DNA of 64,000 nt, taken from assembly GCA_003586115.2 (NCBI GenBank), contig QVOM02000073.1, forward strand, positions 40,215,192 to 40,279,191, read 5' to 3'. The number at the start of each line of letters is the position of its first letter. Position 1 is the first letter of the stretch. The DNA comes from Salvator merianae. Taxonomy: Eukaryota; Chordata; Lepidosauria; Squamata; Teiidae. Made by a program: the position numbers and the translations under genes. This document shows, piece after piece, positions 12,850 through 25,466 of this stretch. Below the pieces are notes generated by a model. That model made no database searches. It saw nothing but the letters and a program-made list of their open reading frames with translations, and was not told the DNA's origin.

Positions 12850-15800
12850 TAAGGAACCTATCATATGACAAAATTTTCAGCTCTCTTTACTGTCAGAGTG
12901 ATGGAAGAAGGACAAAGTTGCAATTGGAAGGTCAGCACTAAATAACATATTTTATATCCAACAGGCCTATCTGTAATCCTTGGCATCTCCATGTAGCAAA
13001 TGATAGGAAAAGCTGCTTGCTAAAAAGTCATTGCCATCACTCAGTTAAAAGAAGGAATAGTCATAAAACAGTTGCCCTTACAGGTGCAAGGGCACTCACT
13101 AAAAGCAAATGCAATCCCAGTCTCAAAGCATAGTATACATAAAAGCTGGCTATTGTGCTAAAGTAAGAACGCTATTCATATATACGAACTATACTCATCT
13201 TCTCTCTTTTTTCTTCAATAAGAACTGAAGCTGTCAGTCAACGCAGCTGAATCCAATTATTTGTATTTTTTAAGCCATGAAAAGAACAAAGTGAAAGATT
13301 ATTATTTATGCTGAATGCATGATTCATGAGTTTTATTTTAATAAGAAATTATGACTTCATTGTAAGTTATATAACAAATAAGGAAAAAAACACTAAACAG
13401 TCAGACTTCTATTAATTTATATACACTACACGTTAGTTAACTTTGTAAATTCTATTTCTTTTCCTACAGCCAAGCATCTGTCCAAGATTTTGATTCATGT
13501 TATTTCAAAGAGAGCTCCTGATAATAGCAAATTAGAAGGAAATTAGTAAAAGAAGTTTTAGAAGAAGAACTCAACATTGCTCATGATTACATACGAATTA
13601 TGTTACTATAAAACAACATGGAAACACAATCCTGAGATCCTTCAGAAAGTAGTTCTATGAAACATTTTTTCTTATTATTTCTCATAAATCACTTTAAATG
13701 GCATTTTACATATTTAAATCTTTATTTTGTTAGGTGAAACTATTATAGCCATACATTGATTTTAATCACTGGTATCATCTGCTTTATGTCCCAAAAGAAA
13801 CACTAAAAGCATCTTAGATCAACAAATACAAAAATAATTGATGAATTAAAAGAAATGTAAAGCAAGGCTGAAGAAAGTACCTGCGACAATAATTTCCTTT
13901 TATTTTCAGTTCTCCTACTGCATCCTAAATTCCTCATGTCTCTTATGCCTCGTTCTCCAAAAACCATCCTTATACCTTTCAACCTCCCATTCCATTGCAA
14001 CCAGCTGATGCCTTTTGTCTCTTGCTTCCTTCCCTGCTGTCAGTCTCCTTTTTCCCAATCACCCCATTCATCTTTTAACCTTCCATTCTTAATCCCAAGT
14101 TATAACTCCATCAATCTGATTCCTTCTTCATTCTCTTCCAAGCCCAATTCCCTCTCCTTCTTCACAAACTTCTCACAGCAACCTGCACGCTTTCTCTCTT
14201 AATTTTCTCCCAGCTCCCTCCAGACAAGCAACCTCTCCATGCCATCTCCAGCTTCTCCCCACAGGGAATTTAATCTCCTCCCCCTTCTGTAAAAGTGTCC
14301 TAGCTGTTGCTTCCCCCAGCACTGCCTGTGTTTTGGGGGTTCATCTCCCTCCAAGAGATCCGTACACAGAAGAGCCTGATCTTGAAGCTCCCTTAGTCAC
14401 TGGGGCTTGGGACCTTGCAGGGCAGTTCAGAGTGCTTTGTGAGCCTGTACCATCAGCAGCATGACTAGTGGGGGGTGCTAGAACCTTTTAAGTCCCACCA
14501 AGTTGGGGTAGGAGAGGGAGCTTCCACATGCATTAACCCATACTGGCCTGTACCTCTTCCTAAACATATCACCCTGTTTATGAAGATCACAGAGTGGTCA
14601 GAAAGATGGTGAAAAATAGAACTAGTTTTCAAAGAGAAAGCTTTAGAAGATGCTAAACAGTGCACTGGAGTTACAGCTTTCTTGCTAGAAAGACCTTTGT
14701 CCTTCCATGAATGCACATTGCAAGTATTCCACAAACTACCATATTAAGATGCTGACGGGAAATGTAGCCACAAAAATAATGTCAGTAAAAGGAAAAGAAT
14801 GTCTCTCTATTCTCCAAGCAGCAAATGTCTGCTGTTCACTGGTTCAGAGAGAAAGAGAAGCATTGCATTGGCTAAAAAGAAATCTTTTCAAGCAAATTCC
14901 AGTGCTGCAAACTAGCTGAAATCAGTTCTTTTGTAGCTTAGACCTGGTTATATGCTAATGCAATTTTGAGCTCAAAAAATGTACACCAGCTCTAGAATAT
15001 TTTCTAGGTGATAAATATGTATTTTCAGAAAAATTGATCTATAAACTAATATTTTGATGTGGAAAGTACATATAGGCCACGTTCCAGCACGGCATTTAAT
15101 CAGTTTACAGGCTGTCTTCAGTTCCTGCTGGCCTGACATGATCATGCCTTTCTGTAATTTTTCTGGATTAAATTGGCAAGATCCATACTACTTTGCATTT
15201 GGAGTTAATGAGTTCTCAAGCCATTCCAGATTGCTAGCCCACTTTACTTTGTGATGTGAAAACACGGAAGAAGACTTTTGTGGAGGGACTGTACTTTTGG
15301 GGGGTGAGTGCAGAGGGAGGGCTTCCCATTTCCTGCCATCCAATGACAGACTTTATGGGTGGGCAGGAATCACAGTAGTTCCTTCTGCCTCCATTATGCC
15401 CCCTTCCCCCACTGCCAGGAGAAAAGAAAACCATCCTCTATTTTACTTTGCTAAAGAGCGGTCCTTTATCTTCCTTTATCCCCCATTCAACACTGCCAGG
15501 AAGAAAGTATAGACTTTCTCCACTTCCATCTGCTGATTAAACCAAAAAACAGACAGCACCTGTTTGGGGGTGCAGTCCACTTGCCCCACCAAAGAACCCA
15601 CTCAGTATCAGTTTTGCCGTCAACAGCACACAGCTACATACTGGGACAGATGCCACTGTGGATATCTCAGGGGGAAGTGCGGCGGAGTCCATTTGCTGGC
15701 CATTAATTACACTATCATGATATTAGAGCCCCTCCATATTTCACCCCCACATTTCACCCTCTTCATGGACCTCTCCTTGCTTTTGCACTACTCTTAAATT

Positions 15801-16535
15801 GTGCAATTGTGCAAAAGTGCAATTGTAATGGAGCAGAAATTGCCATCTGCCCTTTAAGAAGTTTTATTGTACGGTACATGTAGTATTAAAGTTCTGCTTC
15901 TGTAGATACCAGCTGGAGGGGGAGAAAAAGCAAATGGCAAATGACTAGTAATGCAGCCAAGTGAATCCATGTTCTGAGGCAGCAGCGGGGACACATGGAG
16001 GGCAGAGTTTGACTTGCCCACCCCTCTGAAGTCAAGATTTGAATGTTGGAACTGCAGCCAATCACTGACTACACAGGGTGGGGGATTTGGTGAGGGGTGG
16101 AGGCAGAAAAGGTATGGTTTCCCCATGCCACAGACAGGACACATCAGTGTGAGAACAAGCAAGTCTGAATTGGGGCTGTATTAAAATGTAAATGTGGGAA
16201 CGATCAGAAGACTAATTCAGTCCTCGTACTCTTCCAATACGGATTAATTTTTGACGTCAGTCCACGCCCTTAATATAATGTTTTTTAAAAATCAATTATT
16301 TCAGATGGTAATGTTTGCAAGTGGTACAAGCAAGAGTGCAACTTGCCCTGAGTACATGCCAAAAACATGTTGGGGTTAGAAAGCATTCATTCTCCTCCTT
16401 CTGCCAATGGGGATTAGTAAGGGTGCCTCCAGATGGTAAGGGGAAAACGTGGGATCTAGTTTAGATGCCACAACTGCCTCTCACCATCCCTGCTAGATAG
16501 CAGAGCAAAATCATAGGGAAGCCTGGGACCTTCTC
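12850..16535. other. Unannotated gene-free stretch
   Basis: About 3.7 kb, AT-rich to 13.9 kb, then a CT-rich stretch (13.93-14.3 kb) whose 88-codon ORF is low-complexity translation (Ser/Pro/Phe-rich). I see no repeat family, exon or RNA gene. Confidence 0.5.
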
Positions 16536-16539
16536 TTGT

Positions 16540-17330
16540 CTGACACTAGCTTCTGCAATGGAGTATGGTTGACTAAACAAAACTTGGCATTGTATCAGAA
16601 CAATTATGTGAAACTTTGGTCGCAAGTTAAGCAAGACATGGAAAGATGGTCTAAATTGAAATTATCGTTACTGGGTAGAATCTCAGTTTTAAAAATGAAC
16701 GTCTTGCCAAGAGTGATGTTTTTGTTTCAATCTATACCAATTATAATTAAAGATGAGGTATTCAAAAAAAAATGGCAAAAGGACTTGACAAGATTTATAT
16801 GGCAAGGCAAAAAGCCAAGAATACGCTTTAAACTGATGCAAGATGCAAAAGAAAGAGGGCTGGGTTTACCTAATTTAAAATTATATTTTGCTGCCTGTTT
16901 AAGTTGGATTGCTAAATGGTTTTGACTAAGAGATAAAAGACTGTTGCAACTAGAAGGTTTTGATTTAAGATATGGTTTACATGGTTACTTATGGTATGAT
17001 AAAGTTAAAGTAAATGCTGCATTTAAGAATCATTATGTAAGACATGCATTATGGATAACTTGGAGTAAGTACAGGAGTAAATTGTATCCCAGAATACCAA
17101 TGTGGGTTTCACCTCACGAAGCTTTATTTAAAGAATTTGGGAGAAGGGAAAGATGGATTAAATATGAGGAGGTGTTGAGTAAAAATAATGAAACAGATGA
17201 ATTGTCCTTGAAAACGAGAGATCAGTTAAACCAGGAGGGATTAGAGGTACAATGGCTAATGTATGCTCAATTGATGGATGTTTTTAAAGAAGATAAAAGA
17301 AGGATGAATTTTATCTGCAACGGCACAGGT
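16540..17330 (+). mobile_element. L1 ORF2 C-terminal fragment
   Basis: One long frame encodes the post-RT thumb and C-terminal part of an L1 ORF2 protein (target-primed reverse transcription). Diagnostic blocks are LYQNNYVKLW, WSKLKLSLLGRISVLKMNVL (about 16650-16710), FLFQSIPI, FIWQGKKPRI and GLGLPNLKLYFAACL. The frame is interrupted by a single TGA at 16923-16925 and then continues in phase to about 17330. The catalytic RT motifs and endonuclease are missing, and no poly-A tail is visible, so it is truncated at both ends. The single stop over about 260 codons suggests a fairly young copy. The Lys-rich style fits reptilian L1. Confidence is high for L1, low for the exact ends. Confidence 0.92.
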
Positions 17331-17773
17331 ATTCTGATGGCGTGAAATATCTGGAAGTGTGCAAGCACCAGTCCCTGCATTTGCGCAGTGAGAATTTTTG
17401 GCCCAGTTTTGCCCCCTCGCTTGCATGGTGGGCATTTTCTACAAGATGGATCCCAGGTGCAAACAGCCAGATAAGGTAAGCAATATTACTATTTCAGGAA
17501 AATCCTGGTTAGAAGTTCTTTTTTCCAGAATAGCAATATTCCAGGATTTCACCCCAACATCCCAGATCTATGTTGGGATTGCCACGGATACATGTGGCAA
17601 TCTCAATATAGTGCCAGGATAATCCTGGGTTTTAGGCTTTGTCTGAATGCAGCCTAAGACTCAGACTCACTCAAGAATCATTTGCAAGATCCACATGGGG
17701 CCTTTATGGCACCATGAGATCACATTGATGGTTCAGGGGTTGGTCTATGTCTTGCATCCAGATATCACTTACT

Positions 17774-17861
17774 TATTCCACTGTATGGATGTTCTGGAAT
17801 AAAGCATGGATATTTCGGAATATTCATGCTTTATTCCACAATATCCAAATATAGTGGAATA
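17774..17861. repeat. 88-nt near-perfect hairpin
   Basis: Arms of about 43 nt are reverse complementary around a TCGG loop. GGAATAAAGCATG on the left pairs with CATGCTTTATTCC on the right, flanked by outer pairing of TATTCCACT with AGTGGAATA. It resembles a pre-miRNA or the core of a palindromic MITE. No TIR is visible further out. Confidence 0.8.
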
Positions 17862-18310
17862 TCCAAATATAGTCACAAGGGCTCATTGGAGTGCTATAAC
17901 AGTAGAGCTATGTGAAGAGCTCTGACAGTGTTTTTTCTCATCTCACTGTCTGGACTTACTGGTTTAAGTAAGAGCATAGGAAAGTGACTGACTTCTGTGT
18001 CCATTTCCTGTGCTCTGCAAAAAGCCCTGGGTAAAAACATTGCATAAGGAAATGAAAGTTCCCTAACTTCCTATTACTGGGCTCATCAGCAGTCATGTAG
18101 ATACCACATTGCCACTCAGGCAATAGTTAACATGGCGATCAGAGATCACTGAAGCAGTGACCTTCGACTACTGTTTAGCTTCTGCCTTTGTGTGAAACCT
18201 GCTGTTGTCTATTGCTAAACTGCTGCCAATGCATACTTGCTTTTCCAGTGCATTTCCTGTGGATATTATAGAACAATCTGTACGCACAGACACTAACTAG
18301 CGCTGCATAT

Positions 18311-18770
18311 TAGAGAGGTGCTGAACAGCAGTTAGAGGCCTGGAACAATCAGGACTGAGGATCTCTGTGTGTGCATGCCAGTGGGCACCAAGATGCACCT
18401 CAGCCTCCCCCATGGAGGGGCTATAGTGGCAGTGGCCATGCTTTTGGAAGCAGGTAAATTCCCCACACTGCAGGAACTCATCAGGAGTCACATAAAAGTG
18501 TTCTGGAGAGCTGGGACTGTCAGGTAAAACAATTAAGGCCCTTTCTGCACTTGGCCTTATTGTGGATTATATCCCAGAATAGGGACCTGCTATCCACATG
18601 CTAGTGCAAACTATGAAAGGTCTTGCCCAGGGCATACCATAGTCTGCACTAGCATGCAGATGGCAAGTCCCTATTCTGAGATACAATCTGGAATAAGTCC
18701 AAGTGCAGAACGGGCCTTCGAGTCCTGGGCTTCTAACTGCAGTCCATGCTTCAATGACTGCACATTTCTA
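18311..18770. mobile_element. hAT-like MITE with TAGAGAGGTGCTGAA end
   Basis: The left end TAGAGAGGTGCTGAACAGCAG and the right end (reversed TAGAAATGTGCAGTCA...) form an extended TIR that continues inwards: CAGTTAGAGGCCTGGAAC opposite CAGTTAGAAGCCCAGGAC. This is the TAGGGATGTGC terminal type found at 41.6, 45.1 and 59.9 kb. Related internal sequence recurs at 23.4-23.68 kb. A separate palindromic MITE is nested at 18535-18718. No clear 8-bp TSD. Confidence 0.6.
18535..18718. mobile_element. Palindromic foldback MITE, about 184 bp
   Basis: The element is nearly one long palindrome: AAGGCCCTTTCTGCACTTGG at the left, its near-perfect reverse complement at the right, and matching internal blocks (CCAGAATAGGGAC with GTCCCTATTCTGAG; CATGCTAGTGCA with TGCACTAGCATG). 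The ends match family A, so it is probably a short derivative of it. It sits inside the element 18311-18770. Confidence 0.8.
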
Positions 18771-19184
18771 CTTAATTGCATGAGATGATCTACAGTTACT
18801 ATTGGATACTATTATACTGCATTCTTGAAAAAGAAGAAACAAATGATTTCAGATTTTTTTAATTAAAAGAATAAAGATGTATATAACAGTTCATTTAAAA
18901 AGTCCATTAACGTTCAATGCATTAACAGAAAAATGTTAACAGCTAATCCAAGATGACTATCCAAGTTCCAAAAGGACCCAGAATTCTATTCCTCCCTTAA
19001 AAGCTAAGTGGAAGACATCAAGTTTTGTTACATACGTATTTGGAGGTTGCAATATCTGGTGGAACAGAGTTCCCACATGAACAGCACCTATGATTCTCGG
19101 ATAATATATTATCTTTTTCCCAGGATCAACTTCCCAAAGGTAACTATTATACCAATGATTTCAACTGAGAGCTAAGTCCATCTG

Positions 19185-19467
19185 GTGGGTGAGGTCACAT
19201 TCTTCTCCTTATGGGTGGGCTCACATCATCACAAGCATGGCGTCTTCAGACAAGCATGTTGGGCTCTTTGGCAGTGTTTTGTGCACCCATGGAGAGGAGA
19301 ATACTGGTGGTGTCCACACTGTATGGAGAGGACCTCTGAGAGCTGAGTGGTCCACACTATTTACTCAGGCCTCACCTATTTCAGAGGAGGCTCTAGTTGA
19401 GCCACCTGACAGTCCTGGGCCTTTCTGAGCAGTTTGTTTCATACAAACCGCAGTTCAGCACATCCCT
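19185..19467. mobile_element. Partial hAT-like MITE, right end
   Basis: It ends GTTCAGCACATCCCTA, the reversed TAGGGATGTGCTGAA terminus. It shares GACAGTCCTGGGCCT with the 18.3-18.8 kb element. The left boundary is not recognisable. Confidence 0.35.
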
Positions 19468-20344
19468 AATCCTGGTGTGTGATGCTTTGCCTCCAGAATG
19501 TCTACAAGTACCTTTGAAGATAAAAAACAAAAATCAGCACTAGAACTGCTTCAAAGTTTTTGACTCTTTCCTGTCAAACGAAATACTTGAAGACAAGATC
19601 CATGAAAAACTGCACTTGTGTTTGCTCATTCCCCCTCCCTCTGTCCCAAAATACGTAACAGCATTGACGTAGACGTTGCTTCACTCTGCCTCAGCAACAT
19701 GGCATTCCCTGGAGCTGCCCCTGGTGAAACAATGATGATGCAGTATCTTAGGCTGCTGTGCTCGGCAAACATCTCTCGCTTGGTCCTAAAATAGCCCTGT
19801 CTTTCTACATCTGTCTGCATGGTCATTGAATACAAACTCTCTTGGGCCACTGGAGGAAACATAGATACACTAATGTCTTTCTAAACATCCACATCCACAT
19901 TCACTTTCACTTTTTCTTTTTCTTTTCTTTGATTCCCAGGGAACAAACATTTCAATTCTTCTGTCTCCTTGCCTTTTCTCCTCCACCCATCACCAAACTC
20001 TGTTAAACTGATGCTGAGCTGACAGTGATGCATTACGGGGTCTGATTCCTAACAATATCTACCTTTGTTAAATAGGCTTTCAGAAAGCAATTAAAGCACT
20101 CAAGGCACTTGTACACTGCAAGAGCTTTTAAAACAATGTTCCCTTGTTAAAAAACGGATTGTGATCATGTACTTGGCAACGTTTCATGCCAAGTTGTATT
20201 TAAATAGTCATGAGCTAAAGGGGAAAGAGCACTATATAACAGTTTGGGGATAATATTCAACACTGTAATGGCAATAAAGGGTCAGTGTCCTTTTAGCCCT
20301 CAATTCCATATTCTCTAAGGAAGAGACTGGGAAACATACAATAT

Positions 20345-20430
20345 ACCAGGTATCATTGAACTACAATTCCCATCAGCCCCGGGCAGCATGGCCAATGGAC
20401 AGGGCTCATAGGAACTATATTTTGACCACA
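20345..20430. repeat. ACTACAATTCCCATCA-type short repeat
   Basis: GAACTACAATTCCCATCAGC followed by GGGCAGCATGGCCAATGG is a motif that is very common in squamate genomes as a short dispersed repeat. A degraded reverse copy (GGGGCTGATGGAAGTTG) is at about 63089-63105. Its class is uncertain. Confidence 0.6.
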
Positions 20431-20443
20431 AGCAGAAAGACCC

Positions 20444-20679
20444 AGGTTGCATCTGCACACAGGGGGGGAAATAACTAAAAATGGCTTAGAGTTGGTAGTG
20501 CCTTAATTCACATGCTAGTGCCTTAATCCACATTAAAGGCCAGGAAATGTATTTCCAAAACACATTCTCTGGCCTTTAATGTAGATTAGAGGCAGGGTGG
20601 AAACACTAGCAGCTATATGGCACCACAACTAATCTGTCCTTGAGCTGCTTTTTTTTTTTAATGTGTGCAGATGCAACCT
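20444..20679. mobile_element. 236-bp MITE with perfect 18-bp TIR
   Basis: It starts AGGTTGCATCTGCACACA and ends with the exact reverse complement. An inner imperfect palindrome (AAAGGCCAG...CTGGCCTTT) and a T-rich run lie before the right TIR. A second, more diverged copy is at 56117-56342. No ORF. Superfamily undetermined because no unambiguous TSD is seen. Confidence 0.85.
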
Positions 20680-20811
20680 CAGATTCCTCTTTTACTGTCC
20701 TAAAGCCAAGCTGAATTCTCTTCACATCTAATTTTCACAGGTAGCAGGGGATACAGAGTGTCACTATTAGAGATATTGAAGTGTTAGAGAGGCTGTAGTT
20801 TCAGATAGTTT

Positions 20812-21273
20812 GACTACGGAACCATTTCTGCACTTGGCAGTGCTATCCCAGCGCAGTACACTGCAGTCCAGGACAGATTGCTGCTGGTGGGGAACAATGT
20901 TGTCCATGTTAAGACAGTCTGTTCTGTGCCAGCCCCCACGCTGGCTTCAATATTTGTACCAGCTTCAGAACTGGCACAGGGGGGCCTTGAATGCCCCAAA
21001 GACCAGAAATAAAAGTTCCTGGCCATCAAAGCTCCAAAGGGTCCATTTTGATGGTGCATCCTGTTGCACCACCAAAATGAGTCCCTTGTGGTATACCAGA
21101 CCATGGAGACATGACATCTGCATGCCTCCATGGTCCAGTGTACCACCCCCAGTATGCCAGTAGACCTTGAATCAGCATATAGGATTCCATTTAGGGCACC
21201 CTAGTCCAGTCTTCACTCTATCCTGTGCATATGGAGAATACTTGTGTGCAGAAGGGAGGTCCATAGTCCCTCT
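20812..21273. mobile_element. Family A TIR element
   Basis: Left end ACCATTTCTGCACTTGG, right end GTGTGCAGAAGGGAGGTCC. Internal landmarks are CCAGGACAGATTG, CTTCAGAACTGGCAC, and a GGTATACCAGACCATGGAG...CATGCCTCCATGGTCCAGTGTACCA inverted pair near the middle. The same landmarks in the same order occur at 24.3, 25.0, 30.7 and 48.9 kb. The 117-codon ORF across it is chance. Confidence 0.7.
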
Positions 21274-22818
21274 TTTTATCACACATCCTTGTTAAAGACA
21301 GAAACAAAACTTTCCTATATATTGCAATAAGCGTTTTCAGTTTCTTGTGGATTTAATTCATATCTGGGTTAAATGAACAAGTGTCTTCCCCCTCTGAATC
21401 TGCTAAACTGAATTTTCATTGGACCCATGTACTTAACATGGGCAAAGCCATGCCAGCTAAACAATTTCAAGAAAAGCACTCTATAAAGCTTACCCTTCTG
21501 AGTGTGCTACCATCATTTGCACTGAGTCCGGAGCATGGGCAACAGAAGCAACACTTAAGCATGTCATAGCCAAGTTCCCAGAGGACTGAAACTCCCTGAA
21601 TTCCCTAAAAGTGTTCTTTCTGCAGAAGGACTAGCAGAGGCCCAACGTAATGTCAGGCTTGTCTACTGTTCTCAGAGGGATACCTTCAAGATGCCAGAAA
21701 TACCCATATGTGCGTAACATCACCACCACACATGCATGCCCATCTTTTTCAGTCTACTTGCATGTGTGGTGCGTCTGGATGGGGCCATAGGTGCATTACT
21801 AGCTTGTCCATGGTGGAATCATGGCAAAACCCTATTGAGACTTTTCAAGGCCAATTTGACTTTAATTAGAATTACACTCCTTGTAGTTTCTGTTTCTAAC
21901 TGCTTCCGGTTTGGTGCAGGGCAACAGCATTAATAAACTGCCCCTTAATTAATTATCTTCTTTCCCTGCAGAAGTGAGGAAGCTTCATTAGAATTTTTCC
22001 TTCAGAATTTTCTTCTTTTTCTTGTTTCTTGTATTTTTAAATCTCTCAACAGCCAAATAATTCTAGACGACTCACAAAAAAAAGGAAAAAATAAGAAAAA
22101 AGACATTCTTCAGTTTATAAAAAAATATGGAAATTATAGTAAAAGAAAACTGGATTGCTAAATTTGCCTTTTGCACAGCATGAGAACTGGTTAAGGTACA
22201 ATTCATCACTTTTGGTATGCTGTACTTAGCAAAGAGTAGTTACAGACATAAGCTGCAAGGAAGAAATTTCTAATTAAAGTTTCAGGAAAACTTTCCTCAG
22301 CAAGTATTACTTCTGAGTAAAAATTAGAGAAAATCTTAGGAATGTGGTTCAGCAATGATAGAAAATAGAGTGTCATATCATGTGCTGTGTAGCTTCGCAT
22401 TTTAATTTTGCTCTTAACACACTGAAGAAAAATAATGCCCCAGCAGCACTGTTTCAATAAATTTGGTTGTTCTGCTGGAAAATTAAATCTATAGCTTCTT
22501 CCTCCCACTCTACAGTGCTGATTTTATTTTTATGGCGAGGCAAAATGCATTTGAAAGACTCAACACATAGTCATAAATCGAGACAATGCATTATTAAAAG
22601 AAATAGTTTTATTAAAACGTTACATAACAGGAAATACATTTTATTGTGGCTTTACATGAGATGTATAGATGGCTACGCAGATACAGTACTCGTTTTGAAA
22701 AGAAAAAAGAGTAGCGGACCCTGAAAATGGGAAGCAGTATTGGAGCAGTTCATCTGCCTGTTTTGTAACAGTGGCATGAACTATACTAATTTAAAAATAA
22801 ATTATTCACCAGGGATGA

Positions 22819-23380
22819 ATGCCTCTGTGCATCCAGAAAGGTGTCCACTGCTACCCTGTCTCCATTTTCAGTGGAATCAGGTGCCTTCAAAGTGATGGTG
22901 CACACCATTTTGTGGCACAATCATTTGTGGGGGTGCCTCTGAAAAAAGGTGGTTTCTTTCCACCCTGCATGGAGGTGCTGTGGACAATGGTGCCTCCTCA
23001 CTCCAAAATGGAGACAAGGAGGGCGCCACAAATGGGAGCATCTCCCCATACTCCCCAAACAAAGTCATGTCTCGCAGAAGTGGAGACATGACCTGAATGT
23101 GTATACCTGTTAAATTTGTGTGGCATGTTAAGGTTCCAGACAATCCTAGGCAGCTGCCGCATGACTGAAGTCAGACCTCAGTGATCAAAGACTGCACCGT
23201 CAGCGATCTTCAATCATGATGCTGTCAAGCAGTGCAACAGTGGGGTACCCTCTGCATGCCTGTCACAATTCCAGTAGTGAAAACATCAAAGCCAGGAAAT
23301 TATTCCTTGGCCATTTTCCTGTGTTCATATGACTACCGTATGACTACAGAGGTGTGGTCCCTGCATAGGCAGGGCTGAAA
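22819..23380. other. Unassigned repeat-like stretch
   Basis: GC-richer than its flanks, with short opposed motifs (GTCTCCATTTT and AAAATGGAGAC; GTCATGTCTC and GAGACATGAC). It looks like an old TIR element but no clean ends are found. Confidence 0.35.
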
Positions 23381-23389
23381 CACATGTCA

Positions 23390-23683
23390 GTGTGCGTTGT
23401 GCACATATTCATAATCATGGCAAATGCATGGATGTATGTGCACTGTGCCATTACACACATGTGTGGCAATTCATGGCAATGAACACTGCAGCCCCTTCCA
23501 CGGAAGAGGCTAAAATAGCAGCAACTGAGCTTCAGAAAAGAGGTGAGGCCCCTGCACTACTTACATACAGCTCACATCCTCAGGATTCATATAAAAGTGC
23601 TGAGGAGAGCCAGGGGTTGTCAGGTAAGGCACCTTATGGCCCAGGCCTCTAGCTGCAGTTGATGACTCAGCACATCCCTAGTC
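23390..23683. mobile_element. Relative of the 18.3 kb MITE
   Basis: It shares ATAAAAGTGxTxxGGAGAGC...TGTCAGGTAA and GGCCTCTAGCTGCAGT with the 18.3-18.8 kb element, and ends CTCAGCACATCCCTAG, the hAT-like terminus. This copy lacks the palindromic insert found at 18.5 kb. It therefore shows the empty site approximately. Confidence 0.5.
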
Positions 23684-24239
23684 CAACAGCATCATGAACG
23701 TCCCATGCTGACTGTCTCTGCATGAGATGTAGTTTTGTGACGAGGAGCAGGGAAGATATTAAATCTTAGTTTAATAAAATGTTAGCTGAGGTAAAGAAGA
23801 AAAGGATGTTTTTTGCAGATATCTATACACATTTTTAAAGCACAAATAAAACTGCATTTTATCTTTGCTATACTCATCTATTTTCTCCAACCATGGTAAA
23901 AATAGCAGAAGTGGCTAACTTTCATATTTATGAGGAAAGGGGGCTAACAGCCCTGCCAATTTGCAATCTCTTATCCCCAGTACCACCCCAATTCAGTCAA
24001 TGCTCTGTTTTACAGCTCAACTAATACTGAAGGAAACTTGTACCAAAGGCAAGCGAGCAGTTGTTTCAATATATTCACCTGACCAAATTATCAAACTTGT
24101 TAAGCAGAAAACTTCATACACATGCACTACTGAATTTAGAGAAAGGTTTTAAGTAAAGCTATAGTCTTAGTTTATTATTATTGTTACTCTGTCTAGGCTG
24201 CCCTCACTCTGACCCATTTTAATATTTTCAAACATCACC

Positions 24240-24695
24240 TTGGTCGTATTCACTCTGGAGGCCAGGAGTTCAGACCAGAGCAGGATGCACTGCTCTGGAA
24301 TAACCTGTCCATCCCAAACTGGGACAGATTGTTCCTGGAGTGGAACAAAGCTGTCCAAAACCTGTCCCATGCCAGTCTCTGCACTGGCTCCAAAGCTCAC
24401 ACCAGTTTCAGAACCAGCAAGGGGGAGACTCCAAAATGCATTCCCTATGATATACTGGACTACTAAAATGAGTTCCCAATGCGGGTCTCACACAGTATAC
24501 CAGACCATGGAGTCATGCCATCTGACACCTCTGTGGTCTGGTATACCATCCCCTAGAATGCCAATAGACCTTGAAAACAGGTCTCTTGGTAGACTGGACC
24601 AGGACACTATTTTGGGTGCCATAGCCCAGTCTGTGCTCTGTCCTGTGTGGAAGGAGAGTACTAAGAGGGGGAGGGACCTCTCTGGGTTGCTCTAA
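24240..24695. mobile_element. Family A TIR element
   Basis: Internal landmarks of family A in order: CCCAAACTGGGACAGATTG, CACTGGCTCCAAAGCTCAC, GTATACCAGACCATGGAG with opposed GTGGTCTGGTATACCA, and a CAGTCTGTGCTCTGTCC block. Terminal repeats are poorly preserved. The 151-codon ORF spanning it has no domain. Confidence 0.65.
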
Positions 24696-24982
24696 AGTGC
24701 TGATGAAAAAAGCCCAGAAGTGAACCATGGTCTGGTCTACCAGCAAGTACAGAATGGCCTTTTGTTTTCAGTTTCTTGCTTTCCTTGCCCTACTGTAGGA
24801 TATACTTTGGATTTTTTTCAGTTAAGAGTGAGGAATGAAACTGAAACATTCATTTCAGAAATGAATGAAGCTGTGTCTGCACTAGGGTGTCCACATATCA
24901 TCTATTTCCTCATCCCTTTCACCTCCATTCTTCAGATTTCCATTGTAACTTTCGACACACCTTTGTTTCCCTCATGATCTAA

Positions 24983-25466
24983 GACCCTTTCTGCACTTGC
25001 TAGTATCCTGGCACACTGAAGTGTCTCTGCTGCCTGCCCCACCCACCCCTAGTTCACTTCATCCATATAAGATAAATTGATGAAATGATGCCATATCCTG
25101 GTCCAGGCACAGACCTCTTTAAAGTAGTCTAAAATAGACTACTAAGCTAACCCCAGACAATGAAGAGAGTGTGGAAAGTGCATCGCATGGTCTGATATAC
25201 CATGGAGGAACCTCTTCAACAATGCATCAGGAAGTACTGCCAGAAATGGTGCTGGAAATGGGTGTACTGCTGAAAATGACTCCATTCAGAAATTCCAAAG
25301 GCTGAGAACATTTGTTCCTGGCCTTCAAAGTCTGGGCAAGACAGACTATCCAAATATGAATAGCCCATGGAGTGGGCTACTGCTAGTCTGGCCCTACATG
25401 GACTGGACACAGTGATCCGTCTACATGGTTCAGAGTAGTCCATGTTGTGAGAAAATGGCCCAAGGG
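24983..25466. mobile_element. Family A TIR element
   Basis: Left end GACCCTTTCTGCACTTGC, right end GAGAAAATGGCCCAAGGG. The interior includes GTCTGATATACCATGG, and GAACATTTGTTCCTGGCCTTCAAAG shared with other copies. Confidence 0.65.

Noticed and set aside
13936..14202. 88-codon Ser/Pro/Phe-rich ORF
   Set aside because: A CT-rich low-complexity tract translated; no supporting feature.
24240..24695. 151-codon plus-strand ORF
   Set aside because: Lies across a family A repeat; other copies do not keep the frame and no domain is seen.
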